Notes: a model not told the origin generated them from the letters alone. A stretch of 64,000 bases of DNA from Pseudanabaena yagii GIHE-NHR1 (GCF_012863495.1 NZ_JAAVJL010000001.1:1550001-1614000), one strand, 5' to 3'; counted from the first letter of the stretch, positions 17,937 through 27,159 are shown. Program-made: numbers and translations.

Positions 17937-20900
17937 ATGGGATTTATGAGAGCTAACTTATCGGTCAGTAATTCATCCAAAATCAGGATTTTATATGTAG
18001 AGGATGACCGTCTTGATTGCATTGCCTTCACTAGATATGTGAAGCAATCTCAATTACCCTATGAATATACGCTGGTTGGCTCAGTTGCCGAAGCTTTAGC
18101 GATTCTCGAAAGTCAAAAATTTCAGATTGTAGTTTTAGACTATTTATTGCGAGATGGTTATTCTTCTGAAATTTTTCCCACGCTCCAATCCCAACATTGC
18201 CCCTTTATCATCTTGACAGGTAGAGGTGATGAGGAAACTGCCATAAAGCTCATGAATCAAGGGGCATCTGACTATCTAATTAAAGATTCTGAGCATAACT
18301 ATCTCAAGATTTTACCCATCTCCATAGAGAAAACTCTGAATCGCCATCAAATCGAGCGGCGGCTAAATCTGCTTAATCGAGCAATGCAGAGCATTGAAGA
18401 TGGAATCTACATTATTGATGAATCGGGTCTTTTACAATTTATCAACGATAGCCTTGCGAAACTCAGCAATATTTCTGCTCAAGAGGCGATCGGTCAACCA
18501 GTTAGCGTATTAGCACAACCGCAACTGGAGAGATGGCTGAATTCTTTTGATACCTGTCCTATATCTGGTAACACGATAGAAGGTCAAATTGAGATGTATC
18601 GCAACGATGGCACATCTTTTTTCGCCTTAATCTCGGAATCTTGTGTCCAAGAGCAGTCTTGCTTCAATAGAGTTGGGTTAATTCGTGATATTACCCCTTT
18701 GAAGCAAATTGAAATCGATTTAAGAAATTCTCAAGAGAATTTAGAGGAAACTGTTTGGAAACGGACAAGTCAACTAGAGAAAGCGATCGCTAATTTGCTG
18801 CAGGAAAATCAAGAGCGCTTAAAAATGGAGGCATCACTGCGAGAGAGTCACGATCTCCTCCAAAAACAGCAGGAATTCTTCCGTTTAGTCATTGATAGCA
18901 ATCCCAACTTTATTTTTATCAAAGACTGGGAAGGGCGTTTTGTCCTAGCTAATAAAGCCGTAGCCGAATTTAATAACACGACTGTTGAGGAAATCTTAGG
19001 CAAAACCGATGCAGAACTGCACATCAGCTCTGAAGAATCGGATCGCTATCTTCGCGAGAATCGGCTAGTGATTGAAACTCAACAGAACCTATTTCTCTCC
19101 GAAGAAAAAGCTTATCGAGAACATATTGGTGAGCAATGGCAGCAATGGCAAAAGCGTCCAATTCGTCTACCCAACTCAGATGCGATCGGGGTTTTAGGAG
19201 TTGGGATTAGCATTGATGAAATCAAAAAAATCGAAACTTCCTTACGTGAAAGTCAGCAGATTTTTGCATCCTTAGCCGAAGCAGCGCCTGTGGGAATTTT
19301 TCGCACAGATCAGATCGGGGACTGTATTTACGTTAACGATCGCTGGTGTCAAATTGCAGGACTCAATGCCGAAGAAGTTGCCGGCGGTAACTGGGCAAGA
19401 GCCTTGCATCCTGACGATCGCGAGATGGTTGCTGCCGCATGGTATGAAGCTGTGCAAGCCAATCGTCCATTTAAGCTTGAGTGTCGTTTTTTGCGCCCAG
19501 ATGGGGTGACGACTTGGGTGTTTTCGCAAGCTTTAGCGGAGCGCAATATCCACGGCGAAATCATCGGCTATGTGGGGACGATTACAGATATTAGCGATCG
19601 TAAAAGAGCGGAGTTAACTCTCCAAAAAATTATCACTGGAACTGCTGCCGTTACTGGGGAAGACTTTTTCCCTGCTCTAGTACGTCACATTGCCGAAGCC
19701 TTAGATATCAGCTATGCAATAATTACGGAACTCGTCGAAGATCATCTCCAGACCTTAGGATTTTGGGCAAATGGAAGCTTACAGCCTGCAATTTCCTATA
19801 TACCAGCACGTACTCCCTGCGAAATTTCTTTGCAAGAAGGGGAATATCATTGTGAGCAATGCGTTCAAGCCCTTTTCCCAGAGGACTTTGACCTTGTGAT
19901 GATGAATGCTGAAAGCTATTTAGGTATATCTCTCAGAGATGAACATGGTAATGGGATTGGCAACCTTTGTATTTTAGATACCAAACCCATATCAGAACAT
20001 AAGCGTGCTGAATCAATCTCCATTTTGCAGGTATTTGCGGCAAGAGCCTCTGCCGAATTGCAGCGCAAAACAGCTAATGACAGACTCCAGCGCTGGAACC
20101 AAGATTTAGAAATGCGGGTGCAACAGCGTACCAAAGAACTGCAAGAGCGAGAACAATTTCTCAAAACAGTATTAGATACTTTCCCACTATTTGTATTTTG
20201 GAAAGATCGCGAATTGGCTTATTTAGGTTGCAATCAAAAATTTGCGATATCGGCTGGAGTCGCAGATTCTACGGCAGTTATTGGCAAAACAGACTACGAG
20301 ATGCCTTGGGCAGAGACGGAAGCGGATCTTTATCGTAAGGACGATGCCTCAGTGATCGCCAGTGGTAGCACCAAACTGGGCATTATCGAAACCCAACATC
20401 GCCCAGATGGACAGACGATCTGGTTAGAGACGAACAAATTGCCCTTGAGAGATCTCCAAGGCGAAATAATTGGCGTATTGGGAACCTATCAAGACATTAG
20501 CGATCGCAAACATGCAGAGGAGAAACTACGACAAACTAATGATCAACTAATGCGTGCAACCCGACTCAAGGATGAATTTCTCGCCAACATGAGTCATGAA
20601 CTTCGCACGCCGTTAAATGCGATTTTAGGCATGACCGAAAGCTTGCAAGAAGAGATTTTTGGGGCAGTAACTCCAGAACAAATTAAAGCTCTACAACTCA
20701 TTGAAACAAGTGGAAACCATCTCCTATCGCTGATCGATGACATTCTGGATTTATCAAAAATCGAAGCGGGACAAATCACCTTAGATTTAAAGACTACTTC
20801 CATTGATAGTTTATGTAGTTCGAGCCTATCATTTGTTCAGCAACAGTCTCTCCAGAAGCACATTCATATAGAAACTAAATTCAGTCAGGATCTACCAGAA

Positions 20901-21761
20901 ATTCGCGTCGATGAGCGTCGTATCCGTCAGGTATTAATTAATTTGCTCAATAATGCCGTCAAATTCACTCCAGAAGGTGGAAAAATCACTATAGAAGTTA
21001 CTAGTTTAGAGATCGCTTCCCATGATGATGCTCAAACCCCACAGAAATTCCTACGCATTGCTGTGAGAGATACTGGCATTGGCATTGCTCCCGACAACAT
21101 CGAAAAGCTATTTCAACCCTTTGTCCAAATCGATAGCGCCCTCAATCGTAAATATAATGGCACTGGCTTAGGACTTGCCCTCACCAAACGGATCATCGAG
21201 TTACATGGCGGTTGGGTAGATTTAACTAGTGAGTTGGGTGTAGGTAGTTGCTTTGCGATCAACCTGCCCTATCCCCATACATCACTACCTTTAACCGAAG
21301 AAAAGCAACCGTCATCCCTAGACACAAGCCTTGAGTTAGTTCCCGCTGAAACAGATTCTGCAAAAACCAAGAGTAAAACTGAATCTTTACCCCTAATTCT
21401 GCTTGCAGAAGATAACGACATCAACATCATGCCTATTTCCAATTATCTCAAAGCCAAGGGCTATCGGATGATCATCGCCAAAGATGGCAAGGAAGCTGTG
21501 GATCTGGTGTTATCAGCACAACCAGACTTAGTATTGATGGATATCCAAATGCCCAAGATGAATGGCATTGAAGCGATTAAACTTCTCCGCAGTCATAATT
21601 TGAATGACCTACCAATCATCGCCGTGACAGCCCTGAATACACCAGAGGATCGCGCCAGATGTTTAGATGCTGGCGCAAATGAATATCTTGCTAAGCCTGT
21701 CAAGCTGAAGCAATTGGAGACGATGATTCAAAGCTTGTTGCTCGCAAGGACTCAAATTTAG
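17937..21761 (+). CDS. Hybrid histidine kinase with receivers at both ends
   Basis: A 1274-residue kinase: receiver (about 11-130, phospho-acceptor D68 in 'IVVLDYLLRDG'), then three PAS domains (about 145-260, 315-435 and 440-565), a GAF domain (about 570-720) and a fourth PAS (about 740-865). The kinase core has H887 in 'NMSHELRTPLNAIL', N-box 'NLLNNAVKFTPEGG' and G-box 'DTGIGIA'. A C-terminal receiver follows with D1202. The GAF domain lacks the Cys-His bilin motif. From H887 on it is strikingly similar to the 2091-residue kinase upstream, so the two cores are probably paralogues. The ATG at 17937 could be replaced by the one three codons later. Its last 62 bases overlap the 3' end of hisS on the other strand. 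Confidence 0.92.
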   Translation: MGFMRANLSVSNSSKIRILYVEDDRLDCIAFTRYVKQSQLPYEYTLVGSVAEALAILESQKFQIVVLDYLLRDGYSSEIFPTLQSQHCPFIILTGRGDEETAIKLMNQGASDYLIKDSEHNYLKILPISIEKTLNRHQIERRLNLLNRAMQSIEDGIYIIDESGLLQFINDSLAKLSNISAQEAIGQPVSVLAQPQLERWLNSFDTCPISGNTIEGQIEMYRNDGTSFFALISESCVQEQSCFNRVGLIRDITPLKQIEIDLRNSQENLEETVWKRTSQLEKAIANLLQENQERLKMEASLRESHDLLQKQQEFFRLVIDSNPNFIFIKDWEGRFVLANKAVAEFNNTTVEEILGKTDAELHISSEESDRYLRENRLVIETQQNLFLSEEKAYREHIGEQWQQWQKRPIRLPNSDAIGVLGVGISIDEIKKIETSLRESQQIFASLAEAAPVGIFRTDQIGDCIYVNDRWCQIAGLNAEEVAGGNWARALHPDDREMVAAAWYEAVQANRPFKLECRFLRPDGVTTWVFSQALAERNIHGEIIGYVGTITDISDRKRAELTLQKIITGTAAVTGEDFFPALVRHIAEALDISYAIITELVEDHLQTLGFWANGSLQPAISYIPARTPCEISLQEGEYHCEQCVQALFPEDFDLVMMNAESYLGISLRDEHGNGIGNLCILDTKPISEHKRAESISILQVFAARASAELQRKTANDRLQRWNQDLEMRVQQRTKELQEREQFLKTVLDTFPLFVFWKDRELAYLGCNQKFAISAGVADSTAVIGKTDYEMPWAETEADLYRKDDASVIASGSTKLGIIETQHRPDGQTIWLETNKLPLRDLQGEIIGVLGTYQDISDRKHAEEKLRQTNDQLMRATRLKDEFLANMSHELRTPLNAILGMTESLQEEIFGAVTPEQIKALQLIETSGNHLLSLIDDILDLSKIEAGQITLDLKTTSIDSLCSSSLSFVQQQSLQKHIHIETKFSQDLPEIRVDERRIRQVLINLLNNAVKFTPEGGKITIEVTSLEIASHDDAQTPQKFLRIAVRDTGIGIAPDNIEKLFQPFVQIDSALNRKYNGTGLGLALTKRIIELHGGWVDLTSELGVGSCFAINLPYPHTSLPLTEEKQPSSLDTSLELVPAETDSAKTKSKTESLPLILLAEDNDINIMPISNYLKAKGYRMIIAKDGKEAVDLVLSAQPDLVLMDIQMPKMNGIEAIKLLRSHNLNDLPIIAVTALNTPEDRARCLDAGANEYLAKPVKLKQLETMIQSLLLARTQI

Positions 21762-22995
21762 TACTGAGATCAGCGATCGCCACGGCTTCCTGCTCACCTG
21801 ATTCTAGCCACTTGATTTGGACTTGACCAGCTTCAATCTCGCTATCACCAATGACGACAGCAGCTTGAGCATTCGCATTACTGGCGCGTTTGAACTGTTT
21901 ATCGAACTTAGCGCCACTGAGATCGAGTTCCACGGTAAATCCTGCTTTACGGAGCGTTTGAGCAATAGATAGAGATTTTGCTTCCGCTTGTTCGCCACGC
22001 GAGACAATGTAGAAATCAACTTGCGATCGCTTTTGTTCGGCAACCTGTTGCATGAGAATGACTAAACGCTCTAAGCCGATCGCCCAGCCGACCGCAGGCA
22101 CATCCGCGCCGCCGAGTTCGGCAATTAAGCGATCGTAGCGACCACCACCACAGACTGCGGACTGTGCGCCGAGTTGGTTGGATTGAATCTCGAAGGCAGT
22201 GCGGGTGTAGTAGTCGAGACCACGCACAAGACGGGGATTAATGCGATAGGAGATCTTCAAATCCGTTAAGAGATTTTGGACTTTCTCGAAATGTTGCTGG
22301 GAGTCAGGACTTAAATAATCGAGAATGCTCGGTGCATCTTGAGAGATTTCTTGAGTGCGCTTATCTTTGCTATCGAGAATGCGGAGAGGATTACGGGTGA
22401 GGCGATCGCGAGAATCCGCATCAATTTCCTCAACAAAAGGCGTGAAATAGTCCACCAGAGCTTGACGATAGGCAACCCGATCTTCGGAACTACCGACCGA
22501 GTTAAGGTCAACCACGAGATCGGTTAAACCGACAGCTTGCAAAAAGTCACTCGCGATCGCGATCGCTTCCGCATCAGCACGCGGATCGGCACTTCCTAAT
22601 ACTTCCACCCCTAATTGATGAAATTGACGCTGACGACCAGCTTGAGGGCGCTCATAGCGAAACATTGCCCCCATATACCAAAGACGCTGAACCCCACCTT
22701 GAGCAAACAATTTGTTTTCGATATAGGATCGCGCCACCCCTGCTGTCCCTTCAGGGCGCAAAGTCAAAGAGCGATCGCCACGATCATTAAAGGTATACAT
22801 TTCTTTGCCGACAATATCAGTGGCTTCACCGATGCCCCGCGCAAATAGCTCAGTTGCTTCAAAAATGGGGGTACGAATTTCGGTATAGGCGGCTTGCTTA
22901 AGGATTTGACGCGCAGTTGTCTCTAACTGCTGCCAGGAATAAATTTCGGGGGCGAGGATATCGCGAGTGCCGCGTGTGACCTGAAGTGAAGACAT
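21700..22995 (-). CDS. hisS: Histidyl-tRNA synthetase
   Basis: A 431-residue class II synthetase that charges tRNA-His. N-terminal 'RGTRDILAPE', the motif 2 loop 'YMGAMFRYERPQAGRQRQFHQLGVE', the histidine-binding block 'RLVRGLDYYTRTAFEI' and motif 3 'AVGWAIGLERL' are all present. The C-terminal anticodon-binding domain runs to about residue 412. The last 15 or so residues (ESLRATSFESSSPIASA) extend past the usual end. They are encoded antisense to the last codons of the hybrid kinase gene, so this tail was probably gained by loss of an earlier stop. Confidence 0.97.
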   Translation of the reverse strand: MSSLQVTRGTRDILAPEIYSWQQLETTARQILKQAAYTEIRTPIFEATELFARGIGEATDIVGKEMYTFNDRGDRSLTLRPEGTAGVARSYIENKLFAQGGVQRLWYMGAMFRYERPQAGRQRQFHQLGVEVLGSADPRADAEAIAIASDFLQAVGLTDLVVDLNSVGSSEDRVAYRQALVDYFTPFVEEIDADSRDRLTRNPLRILDSKDKRTQEISQDAPSILDYLSPDSQQHFEKVQNLLTDLKISYRINPRLVRGLDYYTRTAFEIQSNQLGAQSAVCGGGRYDRLIAELGGADVPAVGWAIGLERLVILMQQVAEQKRSQVDFYIVSRGEQAEAKSLSIAQTLRKAGFTVELDLSGAKFDKQFKRASNANAQAAVVIGDSEIEAGQVQIKWLESGEQEAVAIADLSTKFESLRATSFESSSPIASA

Positions 22996-23245
22996 GGATA
23001 CTAACGTGTGATTTACAGGAAACTGTGATGTTATTCCAGAATACAGAGTTTTTGGTCATCAAAACTTCAATATTTGTTGAAAGTATTGCAAAGCAATCGT
23101 TTCTCGCAAATAGGAGGAGACACAAAGCTGCCATGCTTTAGGGTTTAGCAAGATTGTGATCGCACTGTACATTCAGACGGTAACAAATCTAGGTAAAATC
23201 TGCATAGTGCCAGTTAATCTCAGCTAGTTAATTTAAACAGTCCTT
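22996..23245. other. Divergent intergenic region
   Basis: About 250 bases between hisS (leftward) and the small gene at 23246 (rightward). It must contain both promoters. No palindrome or repeat is visible. Confidence 0.3.
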
Positions 23246-23500
23246 ATGCCAGAAGATAACGCGAACGACCAGCAAACAACCCAAGCGGCTAATGAAGCAG
23301 TATTTAATGAGGTGCTAAAAAGTGTAGAAATCGATCCTGCTTTGCTAGCGGAACTCGGTGAAGTGACCAATGATCCTGAACAGGCGATCGATACCGCAAT
23401 CCGTCAATGGCTACAACGTCGTGCCATCAAGGAAGCTGATCGCTCTCGTCCCTTGACCATGAACCCTGTTGTGCCCCCCCGTGGTGAGTGGAATGACTAA
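23246..23500 (+). CDS. Small hypothetical protein with RxWLxRR / WND module
   Basis: An 84-residue acidic-to-basic protein that I do not recognise. Its core 'IDPALLAELGEVTNDPEQAIDTAIRQWLQRRAIKEADRS' and the final 'WND' are mirrored in the C-terminus of the next gene ('ISPDLFTELLEISNNPAETVDEAIRWWLRRRTLNALETS' ... 'WND'). The shared module is two helices with a basic end, a little like ribbon-helix-helix or antitoxin-type dimer domains, but this is only a shape argument. It is upstream of the related gene and holB in the same orientation. Confidence 0.65.
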   Translation: MPEDNANDQQTTQAANEAVFNEVLKSVEIDPALLAELGEVTNDPEQAIDTAIRQWLQRRAIKEADRSRPLTMNPVVPPRGEWND

Positions 23501-23591
23501 GAGCATTAACCAATGCTCTAATTTTTGCTAATTTTCTCAATCCAAACCCAAGACTGATTCGCAATGCTGCGTAGGCTGATCCCAAAGATTT

Positions 23592-24152
23592 ATGTTTGAA
23601 TTCTTGATACAAAACAAGCTACTCGTGATGATTGGGCTATCTCAATTTGGATTAGTCCTCATGATGTTCATTATCATTAATCTTAGTCAGCGCAAGCTAG
23701 GCAAGTCGAATATGAGCAACAATAGCCTTAAATCCAACACCAATCCCACGTCATCTGCGGCGATCGCCGCCAGTCGGCTCAATGCTATTCTCAAACCCAT
23801 AGATCATCTCGAAGGTGACACATCCAGTATTCGCAATATTAATGAGCTAAATACGTCAATTTCAATTGATTTACCAGAATTAATCACAGATATGCAGAAC
23901 GAGACAGGCGATCGCCCTGACGCTAACCCTGAATCTGATATGTACAAAGTAGCGATTTCCCCAGATTTATTCACAGAATTGTTGGAAATCTCGAATAATC
24001 CTGCGGAAACAGTTGATGAGGCAATTCGCTGGTGGTTACGTCGTCGCACTTTAAATGCCCTAGAGACATCCATCGATCGCGATCGCCGCGATCGCCTTAG
24101 TTCGAGGTCATATAGCTCCAAGCGATCGCAGCAAGATTTGTGGAATGACTAG
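23592..24152 (+). CDS. Membrane-anchored paralogue of the small WND protein
   Basis: A 186-residue protein. The N-terminal hydrophobic helix (about 6-30, NKLLVMIGLSQFGLVLMMFI) is followed by a polar linker rich in Ser and Asn (35-115). The C-terminal module (about 116-186) resembles the 84-residue protein encoded just upstream, including the final Trp-Asn-Asp. So the pair is one soluble and one membrane-tethered version of the same domain. The stop codon is 2 bases before the start of holB, which suggests cotranscription and coupled translation. Function is unknown. Confidence 0.65.
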   Translation: MFEFLIQNKLLVMIGLSQFGLVLMMFIIINLSQRKLGKSNMSNNSLKSNTNPTSSAAIAASRLNAILKPIDHLEGDTSSIRNINELNTSISIDLPELITDMQNETGDRPDANPESDMYKVAISPDLFTELLEISNNPAETVDEAIRWWLRRRTLNALETSIDRDRRDRLSSRSYSSKRSQQDLWND

Positions 24153-24154
24153 CT

Positions 24155-25102
24155 GTGAGTGCGCTCAGTACAGGCTTAACCTCGCCCTTTGATATTGTCG
24201 TTGGGCAATCACAAGCTATCACTTTACTAAAAGCTGCCATCAAACGCGATCGCATTGCCCCCGCCTACTTATTTGCAGGTGCAAGTGGTGTGGGGCGCAG
24301 TAAAACCGCTTCGGCATTTGCGGAAATTTTATTAGGCGATCGCAAATCCGCAAATCGACTCAGCGATCGGAATCATCCTGATTTACTCTGGGTCGAGCCA
24401 ACCTATTTAGATAAGGGCAAAATGCTCACAGCTAAGGAAGCAGAGGCAGCAGGGTTAAAACGTCGAGCCTTGCCCCAGATCCGCATTGAGCAAATTAGGG
24501 AAATTAGCGAATTTGTCAGCCGTGCCCCCCTCGAATGTAAGCGATCAGTTGTGATTATCGAAGAAGCACAATCAATGGCAGAATCCGCCGCTAATAGCCT
24601 CCTAAAAACCCTCGAAGAACCTCTCTACGCCACAATTATCTTGATTGTTCCCGATGCAGGCTCGATTTTGCCCACGCTGGTTTCACGCTGTCAACGCATT
24701 CCTTTCACCAGACTGAATCAAGCTCAAATGCAGGAAGTTCTCACCCGTGAAGGACATACAGACATCCCCGCCGATGTGGTTGCCCTCGCTCAAGGTTCCG
24801 CAGGACAGGCGATCGATTCTTTTGAGAGATTTAAAAGTATTCCCATCGAATTATTAAACTCCGTGCGCCAAATTCCTCAAGATGCCCGTAGTGCAATGGC
24901 GATCGCCAAACAAATTACAAAAGAGTTAGAAGTCGATTTGCAGCTTTGGCTGATTGACTATTTACAAAACTATTTCTGGGAACAACAAAAATCGAAATCA
25001 ATCTTGCAACATCTCGATAAAGCAAGAGAATTAATTGCTCGCTATGTCCAGCCTCGACTAGTTTGGGAAGTAACACTGCTACAAATTGCAGGCAAGATTT
25101 AA
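24155..25102 (+). CDS. holB: DNA polymerase III delta' subunit
   Basis: A 315-residue AAA+ clamp-loader subunit. It has 'FDIVVGQSQAITLLKAAIKRDRIAPAYLFAG', a P-loop GASGVGRSKT (about 42-51), 'IEEAQSMAESAANSLLKTLEEP' (Walker B/sensor region) and the arginine-finger motif 'LVSRCQRIPF' (about 182-191). It works with DnaX and HolA to load the sliding clamp. The start is GTG at 24155, two bases after the previous stop. The family's four-cysteine zinc module is absent, as in some cyanobacterial copies (recall). Confidence 0.9.
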   Translation: MSALSTGLTSPFDIVVGQSQAITLLKAAIKRDRIAPAYLFAGASGVGRSKTASAFAEILLGDRKSANRLSDRNHPDLLWVEPTYLDKGKMLTAKEAEAAGLKRRALPQIRIEQIREISEFVSRAPLECKRSVVIIEEAQSMAESAANSLLKTLEEPLYATIILIVPDAGSILPTLVSRCQRIPFTRLNQAQMQEVLTREGHTDIPADVVALAQGSAGQAIDSFERFKSIPIELLNSVRQIPQDARSAMAIAKQITKELEVDLQLWLIDYLQNYFWEQQKSKSILQHLDKARELIARYVQPRLVWEVTLLQIAGKI

Positions 25103-25169
25103 CGATATAAGTAAACTTAAAGCACAGACCTTTGTATTGCTCACTAAGAGTTGAAACAGGGTTTGAGAG

Positions 25170-26398
25170 AGGGGTTGCACAGGGCAACCGCATAAAAAAG
25201 TGAATAAAATTAGGAGAAAATAACAAAAGTAAAACAGCAATGAATAACCCTATCGAAGTCAGTTTACTAAGACACTTTGAAGGAGTAGAAGACCCGCGAG
25301 ATAATCGAGGGAAAGAGCATAACTTGCTAGACATAATCGTAATCGCAATTTGCGCGGTGATAAGTGGGGGAGAAAACTGGGAAGATATAGCGCTATTTGG
25401 AGCATCAAAACAAGAATGGCTGGGGACATTTCTTGAACTACCGAATGGGATACCCTGTGATGACACATTTGCAAGAGTGTTTGCACGAGTGAACCCGCAA
25501 CAGATGCAAAATAGCTTCATCAGTTGGGTGAAATCAGTAAGTCAAGCGCTGCAGGGAGAGGTAGTAGCCATTGATGGCAAAACCTTGAGACAATCCTACG
25601 ACCGAGGAGCAGACAAAGGCGCAATTCACATGGTGAGTGCATGGGCAAGCGCAAATCGGTTGATATTAGGTCAATGCAAAGTCGATGAAAAATCCAACGA
25701 AATCACCGCCATACCAGAGTTATTAAAACTGCTGGAAATTAAAGGTTGTATTGTGACGATTGACGCAATGGGCTGCCAGAAAGAAATAGCTAGCCAAATC
25801 GTGCAACAAGGAGCCGATTATGTCTTAGCGCTCAAAGGTAATCAGGGAGGACTATTTGAAGATGTGCAGTGGTTATTTGAGCAAGCTATAAACACTGATT
25901 TTGTGGATGTAGACCATGACTTTTGCCAGTCCATAGATAAAGGACATGGGCGTTTAGAAATTCGACGTTGTTGGACTTTATCTAACTTGGATTACCTGAC
26001 TCAATTGCCTCTATGGGCTGGTTTACAGACTATTGCCTTAGTTCAAAGTGAACGCAGAATCAATGGGAAAGTCTCCACTGAAAATCGCTACTACATTTCT
26101 AGCTTGCCTTCTAATGCTGCTCTTATTGCCAATGCTGTTCGTACTCATTGGTCGATTGAAAATTCCTTGCATTGGGTTTTAGATGTCTCTTTTCACGAAG
26201 ATGCTTCCCGTATTCGCAAAGATAATTCTCCTGAAAATATGGCGATGCTGCGTCACTTTGCTCTTAATCTCTTAAGTCGCGATAAGTCTTCTAAGTTCAG
26301 TATGCGGGCGAAACGTAATAAGGCGGCTTGGGATCTGGCTTATCTAATTCATCTCCTTAACCTTTGACTTTTTTATGCGGTTGCCCTGAGGGGTTGCA
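25170..26398 (+). mobile_element. ISAs1-family insertion sequence with 10-bp target duplication
   Basis: The element spans 25180-26388 (1209 bp). The 22-bp terminal inverted repeats are CAGGGCAACCGCATAAAAAAGT at the left end (25180-25201) and its complement at the right end (26367-26388). The 10-bp word AGGGGTTGCA flanks it on both sides (25170-25179 and 26389-26398), a target duplication in the size range known for ISAs1. Removing the element restores a palindrome GGGTTTGAGAGAGGGGTTGC-ATA-GCAACCCCTC..., so the insertion is in the palindrome's tip. It looks complete and recent. Confidence 0.92.
25240..26367 (+). CDS. ISAs1-family DDE transposase
   Basis: A 375-residue intact transposase. The N-terminal 'LLRHFEGVEDPRDNRGKEHNLLDIIVIAICAVISGGENWEDIALFG' and the catalytic segments 'VVAIDGKTLRQSYD' (first Asp), 'IVTIDAMGCQKEIA' (second Asp) and 'HWSIENSLHWVLDVSFHEDASRIR' (Glu region) are typical of the ISAs1 family. 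The length is usual. The gene fills its element; its stop codon overlaps the right inverted repeat by one base. No frameshift or stop is visible, so it may be active. Confidence 0.95.
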   Translation: MNNPIEVSLLRHFEGVEDPRDNRGKEHNLLDIIVIAICAVISGGENWEDIALFGASKQEWLGTFLELPNGIPCDDTFARVFARVNPQQMQNSFISWVKSVSQALQGEVVAIDGKTLRQSYDRGADKGAIHMVSAWASANRLILGQCKVDEKSNEITAIPELLKLLEIKGCIVTIDAMGCQKEIASQIVQQGADYVLALKGNQGGLFEDVQWLFEQAINTDFVDVDHDFCQSIDKGHGRLEIRRCWTLSNLDYLTQLPLWAGLQTIALVQSERRINGKVSTENRYYISSLPSNAALIANAVRTHWSIENSLHWVLDVSFHEDASRIRKDNSPENMAMLRHFALNLLSRDKSSKFSMRAKRNKAAWDLAYLIHLLNL

Positions 26399-26439
26399 TA
26401 GCAACCCCTCTCTCAAACCCCAAAAGTGCTATGATGAAA

Positions 26440-26590
26440 ACCCAGATTTCGGTTTTAGTGAAGAGCAGTCACTAAAAGTAATGGGGAAAGTTTGGTGCAA
26501 GTCCAGCGCTGTCCCGCAACTGTGATTTTGATCTATCTAAGAACTCCGAGTTTTACGATAGATGTAAAAGAGTCAGAATGCCCGCCGAAT
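26440..26590 (+). ncRNA. Cobalamin riboswitch
   Basis: Conserved blocks occur in the right order: AATGGGGAAAG (26480-26490), TTGGTGCAAGTCCAGCGC (about 26492-26509), TGTCCCGCAACTGTGA (26510-26525) and AGTCAGAATGCCCGCC (26571-26586). This is the core of the adenosylcobalamin-type (B12) aptamer. Downstream, CATCTA (about 26611) can pair with TAGATG (about 26625), enclosing a GAGG Shine-Dalgarno-like motif, a plausible expression platform. Confidence 0.88.
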
Positions 26591-26627
26591 CGCATCTCCA
26601 CATAAATCTACATCTACGAGGTTATAG

Positions 26628-26720
26628 ATGATGAGTCCATATTTTTACAAATGGGAACGAAATTCCATTCTGACTTACAAATTCAACTTGCAGCAATGGA
26701 GACTTGTCCATGAAGCTTAA
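26628..26720 (+). CDS. Possible 30-residue leader peptide under the riboswitch
   Basis: The ATG-ATG at 26628 begins a 30-codon frame (MMSPYFYKWERNSILTYKFN...) that stops at 26720, 10 bases inside the next gene. The hairpin CATCTA-CGAGGTTA-TAGATG covers its ribosome site. It could be a coupling peptide for the downstream gene or chance. I know no homologue. Confidence 0.3.
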   Translation: MMSPYFYKWERNSILTYKFNLQQWRLVHEA

Positions 26721-27159
26721 AGATAGTGACTGGCAAGGGAATTTTGGGTACTGGCAAAAAAGCTTTATTCACAACAACCTCATGATGATTGGCTATGCTG
26801 CATGGAGAGGCTTTTTGCAACATGGTCGCGGAGTTGTGATTTGTGAGGTAGATCGCCAAGCGATCGCTCCCAGTAATACAGGTTTAACGGTTACACCATT
26901 TCAATCGCAATTCATTGCTGAGCAAGAATTAGTTACCTCAATCCAAGCATTTTCTCTCGATCAAGAGCTAATCTCTGTACTCGCACAAGCAATCGGCAAC
27001 TATGCACCCGATCGCGAAATTGTTCTGCTGATGAAAATGGAAGAACATATCGAAATCAATCTTTTTCAGAATCTCAAAATTTTTCCACCCGACTGCTATT
27101 CGCAAGTTAGTCGTCGTTGGGAAGAGTTTCAGCCTTGCCTAGAAACTCAAACTCGATGA
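26710..27159 (+). CDS. Uncharacterised protein behind the cobalamin riboswitch
   Basis: A 149-residue soluble protein that I do not recognise. Motifs that stand out are 'WQGNFGYWQKSFIHNNLMMIGYAAWRGFLQHGRG' near the start and 'ALIGNYAPDREIVLLMKM'-like central strands; a C-terminal tail is Trp/Gln rich. There is no signal peptide, membrane segment or cobalamin-binding DxHxxG. I chose the ATG at 26710 because GGAG lies 8 bases upstream (26698-26701); an in-frame TTG two codons earlier is less likely. Placement 120 bases downstream of a B12 aptamer implies repression when cobalamin is plentiful, so a role in cobalamin supply or in a B12-free substitute pathway is a reasonable guess. A 24-bp hairpin begins at its stop codon. 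Confidence 0.7.
   Translation: MKLKDSDWQGNFGYWQKSFIHNNLMMIGYAAWRGFLQHGRGVVICEVDRQAIAPSNTGLTVTPFQSQFIAEQELVTSIQAFSLDQELISVLAQAIGNYAPDREIVLLMKMEEHIEINLFQNLKIFPPDCYSQVSRRWEEFQPCLETQTR

Noticed and set aside
22339-22848. Open frames on the plus strand inside hisS
   Set aside because: They are antisense shadows of a well-supported synthetase gene.
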